64,000 bases of DNA from Stenotrophomonas pavanii (GTDB lineage: Bacteria; Pseudomonadota; Gammaproteobacteria; Xanthomonadales; Xanthomonadaceae), in NCBI RefSeq assembly GCF_900101175.1, contig NZ_FNFQ01000004.1, forward strand, positions 213,991 to 277,990, in the 5' to 3' direction. The notes beneath the pieces were generated by a model that was given only the letters and a program-made list of their open reading frames with translations, did no database searches and was not told the origin of the DNA. Position 1 is the stretch's first letter, and every line of letters begins with the position of its first letter. Below, in pieces: positions 1-8,155 of the stretch. The translations under genes were made by a program, and so were the position numbers.

Positions 1-444
1 GTGGCACTGGCCCTGAGCGGTTGCGCGCCGGGTGGCCTTCCGCACGCGCTGACCGGTGGCAAGGATCACCCGCCGCGCGCCGGTGTGGACGTGCGCCTGA
101 GCGCGGTCGATGCGGCCGGCAACGGCACTCCGGCGCGCTGGCAAGGTGAAACCCTGGCCCTGCGCGAGCCGCCGATTGCCGGTAGCGCCGACATCGCCGA
201 TGTGCGCTACGTGCTGGATCAGGACAAGCAACCTGGCCTGCAGATCCGCTATCGACCCGAAGCGCACCAGCGCATCCACGATGGCACGGCAGCACTGGTC
301 GGCCAGCGAGCGGCGATCAGCGTGGATGGCCGCGTGCTGATGGTGGCGACGGTGAAAGGCCCGTTCGGGGAATCGATGATGCTGAGCGGGCTGCCGAGCG
401 TTGCCGAGGCGCAGGCGCTGGCCAGGCACATCACCGGTCAGTGA
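1..444 (+). CDS. Lipoprotein with SecD P1-head-like domain (5' end may lie outside window)
   Basis: The frame is open from base 1 with a GTG codon, so the true start may be upstream. Residues 4-9 (ALSGCA) form a lipobox with Cys8 as the likely lipidation site, but the hydrophobic part of the signal peptide is very short, which also suggests a missing 5' end. The C-terminal ~60 residues (ALVGQRAAISVDGRVLMVA, then a glycine-containing turn and an SVAEAQALARHI helix) resemble the P1-head subdomain of the translocase subunit SecD. That subdomain occurs alone in small periplasmic lipoproteins of Xanthomonadaceae. It would sit at the periplasmic face of a membrane. Its role is unknown and no Sec gene is adjacent; the next gene converges on it from the minus strand. 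Confidence 0.6.
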   Translation: MALALSGCAPGGLPHALTGGKDHPPRAGVDVRLSAVDAAGNGTPARWQGETLALREPPIAGSADIADVRYVLDQDKQPGLQIRYRPEAHQRIHDGTAALVGQRAAISVDGRVLMVATVKGPFGESMMLSGLPSVAEAQALARHITGQ

Positions 445-472
445 CGGGCGCGCCACCGCGCTACGCGCGGAG

Positions 473-495
473 GTCGACCAAGGTCGACCGCTACC
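473..495 (-). repeat. SMAG-type REP palindrome
   Basis: On the minus strand this reads GTAG followed by a palindrome (CGGTCGACC, loop, GGTCGACC). The TAG stop codon of the MFS gene (491-493) is part of the GTAG tetranucleotide. It sits between convergent genes and may act as a terminator or mRNA 3' stabiliser. Confidence 0.7.
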
Positions 496-2293
496 GTGCG
501 AACCGTGCCTCGATCTCCTCCAGTGACTTGCCCTTGGTCTCCGGCAGCCAGAACGCGGCCACCAGGAAGAACACGAAGGTGCACGCCGCCCAGAACACGA
601 ACATGCTGGCGTAGCCGTAGTGGCCCACCGTCGGCAGGAAGATCGCGGCGATGGTGGTCGACACGAACTGGTTGATCAGCAGGGCGATGCTCATGCCGTT
701 GGAGCGGATGCGGTTGGGCATCAGTTCTGACAGCGCCAGCCACACGCACACGCCGGGGCCGACCGCGAAGAACGCGACGAACACCAGGATGCAGGCAGCG
801 ACCGCCCAGCCATGGGCCGGCGGCGGTACCGGGCCGATACGGGCCTGCTCGATGCGCAGCGGTGCCTGCGCGGCACTGGCCGGGTCGGCAAACGGGTTCA
901 GATGCAGTTTGCGGAAGAAGGCACCGATCACGCTGTCGGCCTGCACGGTGCCGGCGCGCTCGATGCGCAGCTCGCGATCAGTCAGGTTGTCGCTGCGCAG
1001 GGCCCGCACATTGGTGAAGTCACCATAGGCGTACGACACGGTCAGCTGCATCGGCCGGCCCTGGCTGTCGATGCCATTGCCCAGGCGCTGCCACTGCGCG
1101 TCGTCCAGCACCAGCTGCAGGCCGTCGCCGCTGACCGCCGCCTGCAGCTGCGGCTGCACGTCGGCACGGCCGCGCTCGGCCTGGAAGAACAGGGTGGCGG
1201 CGGCCAGCAGCGCCACGCAGATGCCGCCGCTGCCGAGCATCAGCAGGAACTTGCGGCCTTTGCGGTCGACCAGCAGCAGGGCGACCACGGTCATCACCGC
1301 GTTGAGCAGCTTGATTGCCACGTCGGCGCCGTTGGCGACCGAGCCGGACAGGCCGGCCTGGTTGAGGATGTTCACCGCGTAGGCCAGCACCGAGTTGATG
1401 CCGGTAGCCTGGGTGCAGGCCAGCACCACGCAGGCCAGCAGGAACGGCACCACATAGCGGCGGCTGAGCAGGGGGTCGCGCCTGCCGTCGCTGCTGCTCG
1501 ATTCCGGCGCCTGGATCTGGGCCAGCGTGGGCTCGACGTCTGCGCTGGGAAGCACACGCTGCAGGCTGCGGCGGGCGTCGTCGATGCGACCGCGACGCAC
1601 CAGCCAGCGCGGCGATTCGGACAGCCAGAAAATGCCCGCGCAGAACAACAGGCCCGGCGCCAGGCAACTCCAGAAGATGGTGCGCCAGGCATGATCCTTC
1701 ACCGTGAACAGTTCCTGCGCCTGCTGTGCAAGCGGCAGCGAGCGCACCGCTTCGGCGGCGGCATCCACCGCATGTGCGTGGTACAGCCCGATCAGTGCGG
1801 CCAGCACCAGGCCAATGGTCAGCAGCAGCTGGAACATTGCCGCACCCCGGCCACGTCGCTCGGGACTGAGGACCTCGGCCAGGTACAGCGGCACCACCAC
1901 GCCGATCAGGCCACCGCTGACGCCTTGAAGCAGGCGGCCCAGCAGCAGCGGCGTATAGCCGGAGGCCAGCGCCATGATCGGGATGGAGGCGGTGAACAGC
2001 AGGCCGGCCAGCAGCATCGCACCGCGGCGACCGATCAGGTCGGCGACCATGCCGGCGAACAGCGAGGACAGCACGCTGCCCAGCAGTACCGCCGCCACCA
2101 CGAAGCCGAGCTGCTGGCTGCTGAGCTGCCAGGCGTGGCTGGCCGTTGCCTCCAGGTAGGGCAGGGCACCGGCGATGATGCCGATGTCGATGCCGTACAG
2201 CAGGCCACCGAGGCCGCCGATGAAGAGCAGGTAGCGTACGGGCCAGCGCGGGGTGGGGGAAGCGGGTACGGCAGGTGCGGCGGCTGCGGTCAT
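491..2293 (-). CDS. MFS sugar porter, probable GalNAc/amino-sugar permease
   Basis: Inner-membrane transporter of 600 residues with sugar-porter signatures: SESPRW after TM6, DRKGRK between TM8 and TM9, and PETKG near the C-terminus. The ATG at 2293 was chosen because AGGAA lies just upstream; a longer frame back to 2407 runs into the REP region. A non-membrane segment of about 120 residues (approx. 371-492) is inserted between late TM helices, making the protein longer than the usual 450-500 residues. It is the last gene of the amino-sugar operon, about 170 bases after the deacetylase with a REP pair between. Substrate is inferred from context: import of GalNAc, galactosamine or a small oligosaccharide for the downstream ROK kinase. 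Confidence 0.82.
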   Translation of the reverse strand: MTAAAAPAVPASPTPRWPVRYLLFIGGLGGLLYGIDIGIIAGALPYLEATASHAWQLSSQQLGFVVAAVLLGSVLSSLFAGMVADLIGRRGAMLLAGLLFTASIPIMALASGYTPLLLGRLLQGVSGGLIGVVVPLYLAEVLSPERRGRGAAMFQLLLTIGLVLAALIGLYHAHAVDAAAEAVRSLPLAQQAQELFTVKDHAWRTIFWSCLAPGLLFCAGIFWLSESPRWLVRRGRIDDARRSLQRVLPSADVEPTLAQIQAPESSSSDGRRDPLLSRRYVVPFLLACVVLACTQATGINSVLAYAVNILNQAGLSGSVANGADVAIKLLNAVMTVVALLLVDRKGRKFLLMLGSGGICVALLAAATLFFQAERGRADVQPQLQAAVSGDGLQLVLDDAQWQRLGNGIDSQGRPMQLTVSYAYGDFTNVRALRSDNLTDRELRIERAGTVQADSVIGAFFRKLHLNPFADPASAAQAPLRIEQARIGPVPPPAHGWAVAACILVFVAFFAVGPGVCVWLALSELMPNRIRSNGMSIALLINQFVSTTIAAIFLPTVGHYGYASMFVFWAACTFVFFLVAAFWLPETKGKSLEEIEARFAR

Positions 2294-2355
2294 CGGCGTA
2301 TTCCTGGAATAACGGGGATGGTGCGTGGCTGGGGCATTTTGCTTGCGCGCTTCAT

Positions 2356-2449
2356 GTAGAGCCGGGCCATGCTCGGCTTGCCGCGCGAAGCACGGCGCGG
2401 ACGTCATCGATGTCGGTACGAAAAGCAGCCGAGCATGGCTCGGCTCTAC
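2356..2449. repeat. SMAG REP pair (inverted dimer)
   Basis: Two facing palindromes, GTAGAGCCGGGCCATGCTC at 2356 and its inverted counterpart ending CTAC at 2449, separated by about 46 bases. The pair can form one long hairpin between nagA and the MFS gene and may lower transporter expression relative to the rest of the operon. Confidence 0.8.
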
Positions 2450-2462
2450 AAGAACGCAGCTA

Positions 2463-3590
2463 TCAAGCGTCTGCGGCGTTCAGATCGACTACCCGCCCAC
2501 CGACCACCACCTGCTGCAGGCGCAGCTCGGCGTCCAGCACCACCAGGTCGGCGCGGGCGTCGGGCGCGATGCGGCCGCGATCGCCCAGGCCCAGGTAGTC
2601 GGCCGGGAAGGTGGAAACCCGCTGCGAGGCATCGGCCAGGTCCAGGCCGACGCGCACCAGGTTGCGCAGTGCCTGGTCCATGGTCAGCGCGCTGCCGGCC
2701 AGCGAGCCGGTGGCCAGGCGCACGCAACCGCCACACTTGTGCACGCGCTGCTCGCCCAGTGCGTACTCGCCATCGGGCATGCCGGTGGCGGCAGTGGCGT
2801 CGGTCACCGCGTACAGGCGCGGGATCGCGCGCGCAGCCAGGCGGATCACACCGGGGTGGATGTGCTGCAGGTCGGGAATGATCTCGGCGTACTGCGCATG
2901 CGCCAGCGCGGCCGCAGCGATGCCTGGGCGATAGTGATCGACGCCGGTCATGCCGTTGAACAGGTGGGTGAAGCCGGAGGCACCCGCTTGCAGGGCAGCC
3001 ACGCCTTCTTCGTAAGTGCCCGCACTGTGGCCGAGCTGCACGCGAATGCCCAGTGCCGACAGTGCGGGAATCAGCGCGGTGTGCTCGCCGATTTCCGGCG
3101 CCAGTGTCATCACCCGGATCGGCGCCAGCGCGTGCAGCTGCTGTACCAGCGCCAGCGTCGCCTCGAGGGTGCGGTCGGGTTGCGCGCCCAATCGCTGCGG
3201 GCTGATGAAGGGGCCTTCCAGATGCACGCCGACGATGCATGCCGCATCGGCGTCGGGCGCGGCCATGGCGGCGGCCACACCCTGCAGCGCGTGCGCGATC
3301 TCGTCCAGGCCGGCGGTCATGGTGGTGGCCAGCAGCGTGGTGGTGCCGAAGCGCAGATGGGTGCGGGCGATGGTGCGCGCCACGTCGCCGCCCTGCATCA
3401 GGTCCACGCCGGCCGCACCGTGCACATGCAGGTCGATGAAGCCGGGCAGGATCACCGGCAGCTGCGGGTCATCAGCGCCGCTGTGGTCATCCGCCTGCAG
3501 CTGGCGCACATGCGAATCAAAGTGGACGTGGCCGCGCCGCCAACCCAGTGGGGTGAGGATGCGGCCGTGCAGGGAACGGGTATCGGTCAT
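2463..3590 (-). CDS. nagA: N-acetylhexosamine-6-phosphate deacetylase (NagA/AgaA family)
   Basis: Cytoplasmic amidohydrolase, 375 residues, the normal NagA length. It should remove acetate from an N-acetyl-hexosamine-6-phosphate. Metal and catalytic motifs are present in order: LHVHG near residue 55, HLEGPF near 125, LGHS near 185, THLFN near 207 and VTDATAATG near 265, whose Asp is the usual catalytic residue. The start ATG overlaps the stop of the DeoR gene in an ATGA arrangement, indicating translational coupling. Although the family name is NagA, its neighbours (AgaS-like isomerase, GatZ-like protein, GalNAc-specific glycosidase families) favour GalNAc-6-P as the physiological substrate. 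It could still accept GlcNAc-6-P. Confidence 0.88.
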   Translation of the reverse strand: MTDTRSLHGRILTPLGWRRGHVHFDSHVRQLQADDHSGADDPQLPVILPGFIDLHVHGAAGVDLMQGGDVARTIARTHLRFGTTTLLATTMTAGLDEIAHALQGVAAAMAAPDADAACIVGVHLEGPFISPQRLGAQPDRTLEATLALVQQLHALAPIRVMTLAPEIGEHTALIPALSALGIRVQLGHSAGTYEEGVAALQAGASGFTHLFNGMTGVDHYRPGIAAAALAHAQYAEIIPDLQHIHPGVIRLAARAIPRLYAVTDATAATGMPDGEYALGEQRVHKCGGCVRLATGSLAGSALTMDQALRNLVRVGLDLADASQRVSTFPADYLGLGDRGRIAPDARADLVVLDAELRLQQVVVGGRVVDLNAADA

Positions 3591-4369
3591 GCGGGAGGCT
3601 CGGCGATGATCACGTCGATGCCCAGCCGCTGCAGTCCCTCGCGGGTTGCGTCATCGATGCCGGCGTCGGTGATGATGGCGTGGATCTGGTCCAGGCGGGC
3701 GATGCGGTGCAGGCTGACGCGGCCGAACTTGGAGGCGTCGGTCAGCACCACGATGCGACGCGCGCGTTCGACCATGCGGTGGTTGAGACGGGCTTCGGCT
3801 TCGTCATGGGTGGTCAGCCCGAACTGCAGGTCCAGGCCATCCACGCCCAGGAACAGGGTGTCGAAGCTGTACGAGTTGAGGCTGGCTTCGGCCTGGCTGC
3901 CCTGCAGCGAGAGCGATTGCTGGCGCAGCAGGCCGCCGGTCAGCAGCACGTTGATGCCCGGCGCGTTGGCCAGTTCCCAGGCGATGTTCAGGCCATTGGT
4001 CATCACCGTCACGTCGCGATGCGCGCGCAGGTGGCGGGCCAGCGTCATCGTGGTCGAGCCCGAGTCGATGATGATGTTGTCGCCCGGCTGCACCAGGCGC
4101 GCCGCACAGGCGCCGATGGACTCCTTCAGTGGCAGGTTCAGCGCATCCTTCTCGTGGATGTCCTGCTCCTGCGGCGGGGTGCGCACCAGCGTGGCACCAC
4201 CGTGGGTACGGTTGGCCAGGCCCTGCGACTCGAAGTGGGTCAGATCGGCACGGATGGTCACCGCCGACACGCCGAAGCGCTCGACCAGATCGGCCACCTG
4301 CACCGAGCCGTGCTCGATCAGCAGCTGCAGGATCTGTTGCCGGCGGGAGCGGGTGTTGCGCATGGCCAT
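3587..4369 (-). CDS. DeoR-family transcriptional regulator (AgaR-like)
   Basis: 260 residues with an N-terminal DeoR winged helix-turn-helix (QQILQLLIEHGSVQVADL, then VSAVTIRADL at residues 34-43) and a C-terminal sugar-phosphate-sensing domain (IIDSGSTTMTLA and VLLTGGLLR). Two in-frame ATGs lie at 4369 and 4363; neither has a strong Shine-Dalgarno sequence. It overlaps nagA by four bases and follows the GatZ-like gene by 27 bases, so it is co-transcribed with the catabolic genes it probably represses. DeoR-family sugar regulators commonly bind repeats containing CTTTC, and such boxes cluster in the divergent promoter region at 7.87-8.13 kb. Effector is likely a phosphorylated amino sugar or tagatose phosphate (inference). 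Confidence 0.85.
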   Translation of the reverse strand: MAMRNTRSRRQQILQLLIEHGSVQVADLVERFGVSAVTIRADLTHFESQGLANRTHGGATLVRTPPQEQDIHEKDALNLPLKESIGACAARLVQPGDNIIIDSGSTTMTLARHLRAHRDVTVMTNGLNIAWELANAPGINVLLTGGLLRQQSLSLQGSQAEASLNSYSFDTLFLGVDGLDLQFGLTTHDEAEARLNHRMVERARRIVVLTDASKFGRVSLHRIARLDQIHAIITDAGIDDATREGLQRLGIDVIIAEPPA

Positions 4370-4396
4370 TCTCGGTTTCGCGGGGAAAGGTAGAGA

Positions 4397-5731
4397 TTAG
4401 CCGTTCGCAGGAACGCCGGCAGCCGAAGCTGCGTCGTGCCTGCGGTTACCGGCGCGGTTGCCGCTGCAGGCGCGGGCATATTCGCCCAGGCACAGGCCGA
4501 TGCGGTGCTGGACCAGTGCGGTGGGGGTGTTGGCCAGCGTGCCCTCGCGCACGGCGCGGTACTGCTCCGGCAGGTACTGGCTGAGCAGCACCAGCGGCGG
4601 CGCGTGCTGTTCCAGGTTGGCGAACAGGGTCTGCACCGCCTGCACCAGCGCCGGCTCGCCCCAGTAGTAACGGCAGCGGTCGCTGAAGGAGTAGCTGCGC
4701 AGCAGGCGCAGTGTGGCGTCATCGCCGTGGTAGTAGGACTGCCAGTACTTCGGCTGCGCCACCATCACCGCGTCCAGCACCTGCGGCAGGCGCGAGCATT
4801 GTGCAGCCGGCAGCAGTTCGGCCTCGATCGCAGCCAGCGCGAACAGCGCCTCGCGATAGGCGAAGGTGGCCGCCGGGCCGACCTTGAGGATGGCGAAGTG
4901 GTCGCGCACCAGGGCGTGCAGGCCGCTTTCGCGCTGGTAGTCGGTGGAGTGCGCTTCGAACACGATGCGCGGCTGCCGCTCGAGGAAGTCGGCCAGCGCA
5001 TGGGCGGCCTCCGGGTTGTACTCGTGCACGCTGCTGTGGTCGAAGTCCACGCCCGGTTGCACCACCATCGCGATCACGCGCTGCCATGCATCGCGCAGCT
5101 GTGGCGTATCGAACGCCTGCTGGTGGATGGCCAGGGTCTGCGCGGCGGCGACCGGCGTGGTCACCTGCAGGCCCTCGGCCAGCGAGGCTTCACCCCCGGG
5201 AATCGGCACCTCGGTACCGATCACGTAGACCGGCGGCGGCAGGCCGTGTTCGGCGGCGGTGCGTTCGGCAATCTCGGCCAGCTCGGCCGAACGCGCGGCG
5301 ACGACGGCATCGGGCAGCGGCACCGGGTCATCGGCGCAGGACATGCTGCAGTCCAGGTGGATCTTGTGGAAACCGGCGGCGACGTAGGCTTCGATCAGCA
5401 CGCGCGCGTGGGTCATCGCTTCGGCAGCCGGGCGCTTCTGCCAGGCATTCGGGCCGAGGTGGTCGCCGCCCAGGATCAGCCGCTCGCGCGGGAAGCCTTC
5501 TTCATCGGCCAGCGCGCCGACGTAATCGCGGTACTGCGGCGGGGTCATGCCGGTGTAGCCGCCGAACTGGTCGACCTGGTTGGAGGTGGCCTCGATCAGC
5601 AGCACGGTGCCATGGGCCAGCGCCACATGCATGGCGGCGCGCAGCACCTGCTCGTTGCTGCAGCAGACGCTGTACAGGCCGACGTTGGCGCCGGCGCGGT
5701 GGGAGGCAAGCAGGGTCTGCAGCGGGGACAT
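4397..5731 (-). CDS. GatZ/KbaZ/AgaZ-like tagatose-bisphosphate aldolase subunit family protein
   Basis: 444 residues, close to the family norm of about 420-430. Recognisable stretches are GLYSVCCSN near the N-terminus, EATSNQVDQFGGYTGM, LGGDHLGPN, HLDCSMSC, GTEVPIPGG and FEAHSTDYQ. The ATG at 5731 starts the conserved MSPLQTLLASHRAG block; the longer frame to 5911 overlaps the kinase gene and is not credible. In enterobacteria GatZ/KbaZ is the non-catalytic partner of the class II aldolase GatY/KbaY; in some GalNAc pathways a lone AgaZ has been proposed to act at the tagatose-6-phosphate step. No GatY homologue or phosphofructokinase is in the window, so the exact role is open. It lies 17 bases after the ROK kinase gene. 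Confidence 0.85.
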   Translation of the reverse strand: MSPLQTLLASHRAGANVGLYSVCCSNEQVLRAAMHVALAHGTVLLIEATSNQVDQFGGYTGMTPPQYRDYVGALADEEGFPRERLILGGDHLGPNAWQKRPAAEAMTHARVLIEAYVAAGFHKIHLDCSMSCADDPVPLPDAVVAARSAELAEIAERTAAEHGLPPPVYVIGTEVPIPGGEASLAEGLQVTTPVAAAQTLAIHQQAFDTPQLRDAWQRVIAMVVQPGVDFDHSSVHEYNPEAAHALADFLERQPRIVFEAHSTDYQRESGLHALVRDHFAILKVGPAATFAYREALFALAAIEAELLPAAQCSRLPQVLDAVMVAQPKYWQSYYHGDDATLRLLRSYSFSDRCRYYWGEPALVQAVQTLFANLEQHAPPLVLLSQYLPEQYRAVREGTLANTPTALVQHRIGLCLGEYARACSGNRAGNRRHDAASAAGVPANG

Positions 5732-5747
5732 GGTCAGGCTCCGGACA

Positions 5748-6686
5748 TCAGGAAAACGAGGGTTGGCAGGCGAGCAGCGCGGCACCGCGTGCGCCACCGG
5801 CATCGCCGAAACGCGGCGGCACGATTGGTGGTACCTGCACGCCATGGAACAGATGGGCCGCGATGGCCGCCGGCAGCTGCTGATACAGCGGCGCGTACTG
5901 CGAAAGGCCACCGCCGAGCACGATCACATGCGGGTCCAGCGCCAGCACCAGCGCGGCCAGGCTGTGGCCGAGCAGGTCACGATGGATGTCCAGCGCCTGG
6001 CGCGCGCGCGCATCGCCGGCCTCGGCCAGGGCGATCACCGCGCTGGCGTTGGCGGCGCTGCCACCGAGATGACGTTCGATCATTGCCACGCCACTGCCGG
6101 AGACATAGCGCTCCACGCAGCCCTGCAGGCCGCAACCGCAGTCCAGCAGCGGCAGGCCGTGGCGCTGCAGCAGGTGGCCGGGCACGCTCCAGTGGCCCCA
6201 TTCGCCGGCCAGGCCGTTGAAGCCGGACAGCAGCCGGCCCTGCAGGCAGAAGCCGCCACCGGCACCGGTGCCGAGGATGGCGCCGAACATGCTGGGGTAA
6301 CCGTCAGCCGCGCCGCCGTGCGCTTCAGACAAGGCAAAGCACTGCAGGTCGTTGCCGAAATGCAACGGGCGTTGCAGCCGCGCCTGCAGATCCTGCGCCA
6401 CGCATTGGCCGGTCAGTGCGGGCACGTTCGCGCTGAGCTGGCGGCCACTGCGCCGGTCGCGCACGCCGGGCAGGGCGATGCCGATGGCCGCATCGCTGCG
6501 GCCGAGGGCAGCATCCGCCTCGGCGACCAGCGCCACCACCGCCTGCAGGAAGCCTTCGTAGTCCCCTTGCGGCGTACCGACGCGGCGACGCCAGGTGACC
6601 TGCATCGCCGCATCGCATGCCACCAGCTCGATCTTGGTGCCACCGATGTCGATGCCATAGCAGGCGTGGGCGATCAGCTCAGCCAT
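5748..6686 (-). CDS. ROK-family sugar kinase (GalNAc/GlcNAc kinase)
   Basis: 312 residues. The N-terminal phosphate-binding motif GIDIGGTKIEL (residues 11-21), the catalytic FGNDLQCF segment, a second phosphate motif GAILGTGAGGG, and the cysteine-rich ROK zinc motif CGCGLQGCVERY near residue 190 are all present. It should phosphorylate an N-acetylhexosamine at C6 with ATP in the cytoplasm. The ATG overlaps the stop of agaS by eight bases, indicating coupling. The operon contains no phosphotransferase system, so free sugar brought in by the MFS permease needs this kinase. Sugar specificity cannot be read from the sequence; context favours GalNAc. Confidence 0.85.
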   Translation of the reverse strand: MAELIAHACYGIDIGGTKIELVACDAAMQVTWRRRVGTPQGDYEGFLQAVVALVAEADAALGRSDAAIGIALPGVRDRRSGRQLSANVPALTGQCVAQDLQARLQRPLHFGNDLQCFALSEAHGGAADGYPSMFGAILGTGAGGGFCLQGRLLSGFNGLAGEWGHWSVPGHLLQRHGLPLLDCGCGLQGCVERYVSGSGVAMIERHLGGSAANASAVIALAEAGDARARQALDIHRDLLGHSLAALVLALDPHVIVLGGGLSQYAPLYQQLPAAIAAHLFHGVQVPPIVPPRFGDAGGARGAALLACQPSFS

Positions 6687-7833
6687 GGTGGATGGTGACG
6701 CCCTTGACGACGCGGTTGACGGTGCCGTCCGGGAACGGGTTGTCCGGGGTCAGTCCCAGCGCGGCCGAGCGCTGCAGTGCGAACAGCTGCGCAAAGCCCA
6801 GCCACACCGGCGCCAGCCACGGATCGTCCAGCGGCGGCACGCTGAGGGTGTAGTCGTCGTCGGCGCCGATGTCCGAATGCGGGCCGATCGCCAGCACCTG
6901 GCCCGCTACGCCGTCGCGGCGCAGCTCTTCCAGCAGGTCCTGCTCGTAGCGGCGCGCCAGTGGCTGCACGCTGCGCAGCACCACCACCAGGGTGTTGCCA
7001 TCCAGCGTCGACTTGGGGCCATGGCGGAAGCCCAGCGGTGTGTTGGCCAGTGCCAGCACGCGGCCGGCGGTCAGTTCCAGCACCTTCAGCGCGCACTCGC
7101 GCGCCAGCGCTTCCAGCGGGCCACTGCCGAGGTAGATCACACGGTTGAACGGGCGCTGCGCCAGCGCGGCCACCGGTGCATCCCACTGTGCCTGGCCTTC
7201 GCGGGCCAGCGCGGCGATCTGCTTCAGGCGCGCCACGCGCGCATCCCACGGAGAGCGATCGAACACCGTCAGTGCGGCCAGCAGCATGCAGGTCAGGCTG
7301 CTGGTCATGGCGAAGGCGCGGTCGCAGCTGGCCGACGGCATCAGCAGGGTGCAGGTATCGGCACGGCCGGCGCCACGGCGGGCCAGTTCGCCATCGGCGT
7401 TGCAGGTGATGTCGAGGAAGCGCGCGTCATCCACGTCGCTGCGCACGCGATCCACCGCTGCCACGCTTTCCGGGCTGGAACCGCTGCGGCCGAACGAGAC
7501 CAGCAGGGTCGGGCGGTCGCGCTGCAGGTACAGCGCCGGGTGGGTCAGCAGGCTGGTGGTGTGCACCACGCGCACCTCGGCCGGCCACTGCGCGTTGATC
7601 GCGTCGGCCACCATCTCGGCGATGAAGCCGGAGCTGCCAGCGCCGGTGAACAGCACGCGCTGGTTGGGGTCGTTGAGGCTGTCGCCAAGGAAGGCCTGCA
7701 GGCGGTCGCGGGCACGCGACAGGTCCAGCGCAAGGGCTTCCCACAGCGCAGGCTGCTGGGCGATTTCGGTAGCGGTATCGGCTCCGCCCAGGCGCTGCCA
7801 GGCGGGGACATCGGAAAGCAGGGTGGCGTCCAT
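6679..7833 (-). CDS. agaS: SIS-domain aldose-ketose isomerase/deaminase, AgaS family
   Basis: 384 residues, the same length as enterobacterial AgaS. It carries two SIS domains: the first around FTGAGSSGFIAE with SFGRSGSSPESV, the second around IYLGSGPLEALARE with GFRHGPKS. The family deaminates and isomerises galactosamine-6-phosphate to tagatose-6-phosphate. No N-terminal glutaminase domain is present, so it is not GlmS. The ATG at 7833 is preferred over the frame reaching 8046 because the upstream extension crosses the AT-rich promoter region. It is first gene of the minus-strand operon and faces the GH31 gene across a 320-base regulatory region. Confidence 0.85.
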   Translation of the reverse strand: MDATLLSDVPAWQRLGGADTATEIAQQPALWEALALDLSRARDRLQAFLGDSLNDPNQRVLFTGAGSSGFIAEMVADAINAQWPAEVRVVHTTSLLTHPALYLQRDRPTLLVSFGRSGSSPESVAAVDRVRSDVDDARFLDITCNADGELARRGAGRADTCTLLMPSASCDRAFAMTSSLTCMLLAALTVFDRSPWDARVARLKQIAALAREGQAQWDAPVAALAQRPFNRVIYLGSGPLEALARECALKVLELTAGRVLALANTPLGFRHGPKSTLDGNTLVVVLRSVQPLARRYEQDLLEELRRDGVAGQVLAIGPHSDIGADDDYTLSVPPLDDPWLAPVWLGFAQLFALQRSAALGLTPDNPFPDGTVNRVVKGVTIHHG

Positions 7834-7872
7834 TCGGAGGTTCCAGTTAGGCCAGCGCACCATCTGCGTTTT

Positions 7873-8127
7873 CTTTCGAAATGTCAAACATCGAAAGTAA
7901 AAAGAAAGAAAACGGGTAGGCGACTTTTCCCGGCGCACGGACCACAGGAAAACGAAAGGGTGGGCGGAATGCCGTATCGCACAATGCTTAACAGGCGCCT
8001 GCAAGCGCTTACACAAAGTACTGCAACGCAACAACTTTCGTTTCACTGGAATATATCTTCCTTTTTCCTTTCAATTTGTTGACATCTTTCGAATCGCTGC
8101 CCTAGAGTCGGCCCAACCGCTTTCGAA
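7873..8127. promoter_or_regulatory. Divergent control region with repeated CTTTCGAA operator-like boxes
   Basis: AT-rich spacer between agaS and the GH31 gene. CTTTCGAA occurs at 7873-7880, 8086-8093 and 8120-8127. TCGAAAG at 7891-7897 is inverted relative to the first copy. Related CTTTC steps lie at 8035-8044 and 8068-8072, and GAAAG repeats continue to about 7912. TTGACA elements are found on both strands (minus strand at 7882-7887, plus strand at 8079-8084), each followed by a TTTCGAA box. This pattern fits binding sites for the operon's DeoR regulator controlling both arms. Confidence 0.6.
8079..8108 (+). promoter_or_regulatory. Sigma-70-like promoter for the GH31-receptor-GH109 arm
   Basis: TTGACA at 8079-8084, an 18-base spacer, and TAGAGT at 8103-8108. 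A CTTTCGAA box sits inside the spacer, so a bound repressor would occlude RNA polymerase. Confidence 0.5.
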
Positions 8128-8155
8128 ACGCCCGGTGAACGGGTTGGGAGTCCGC

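Noticed and set aside
6679..7833. GlmS glucosamine synthase
   Set aside because: There is no N-terminal glutaminase domain; length and context match AgaS.
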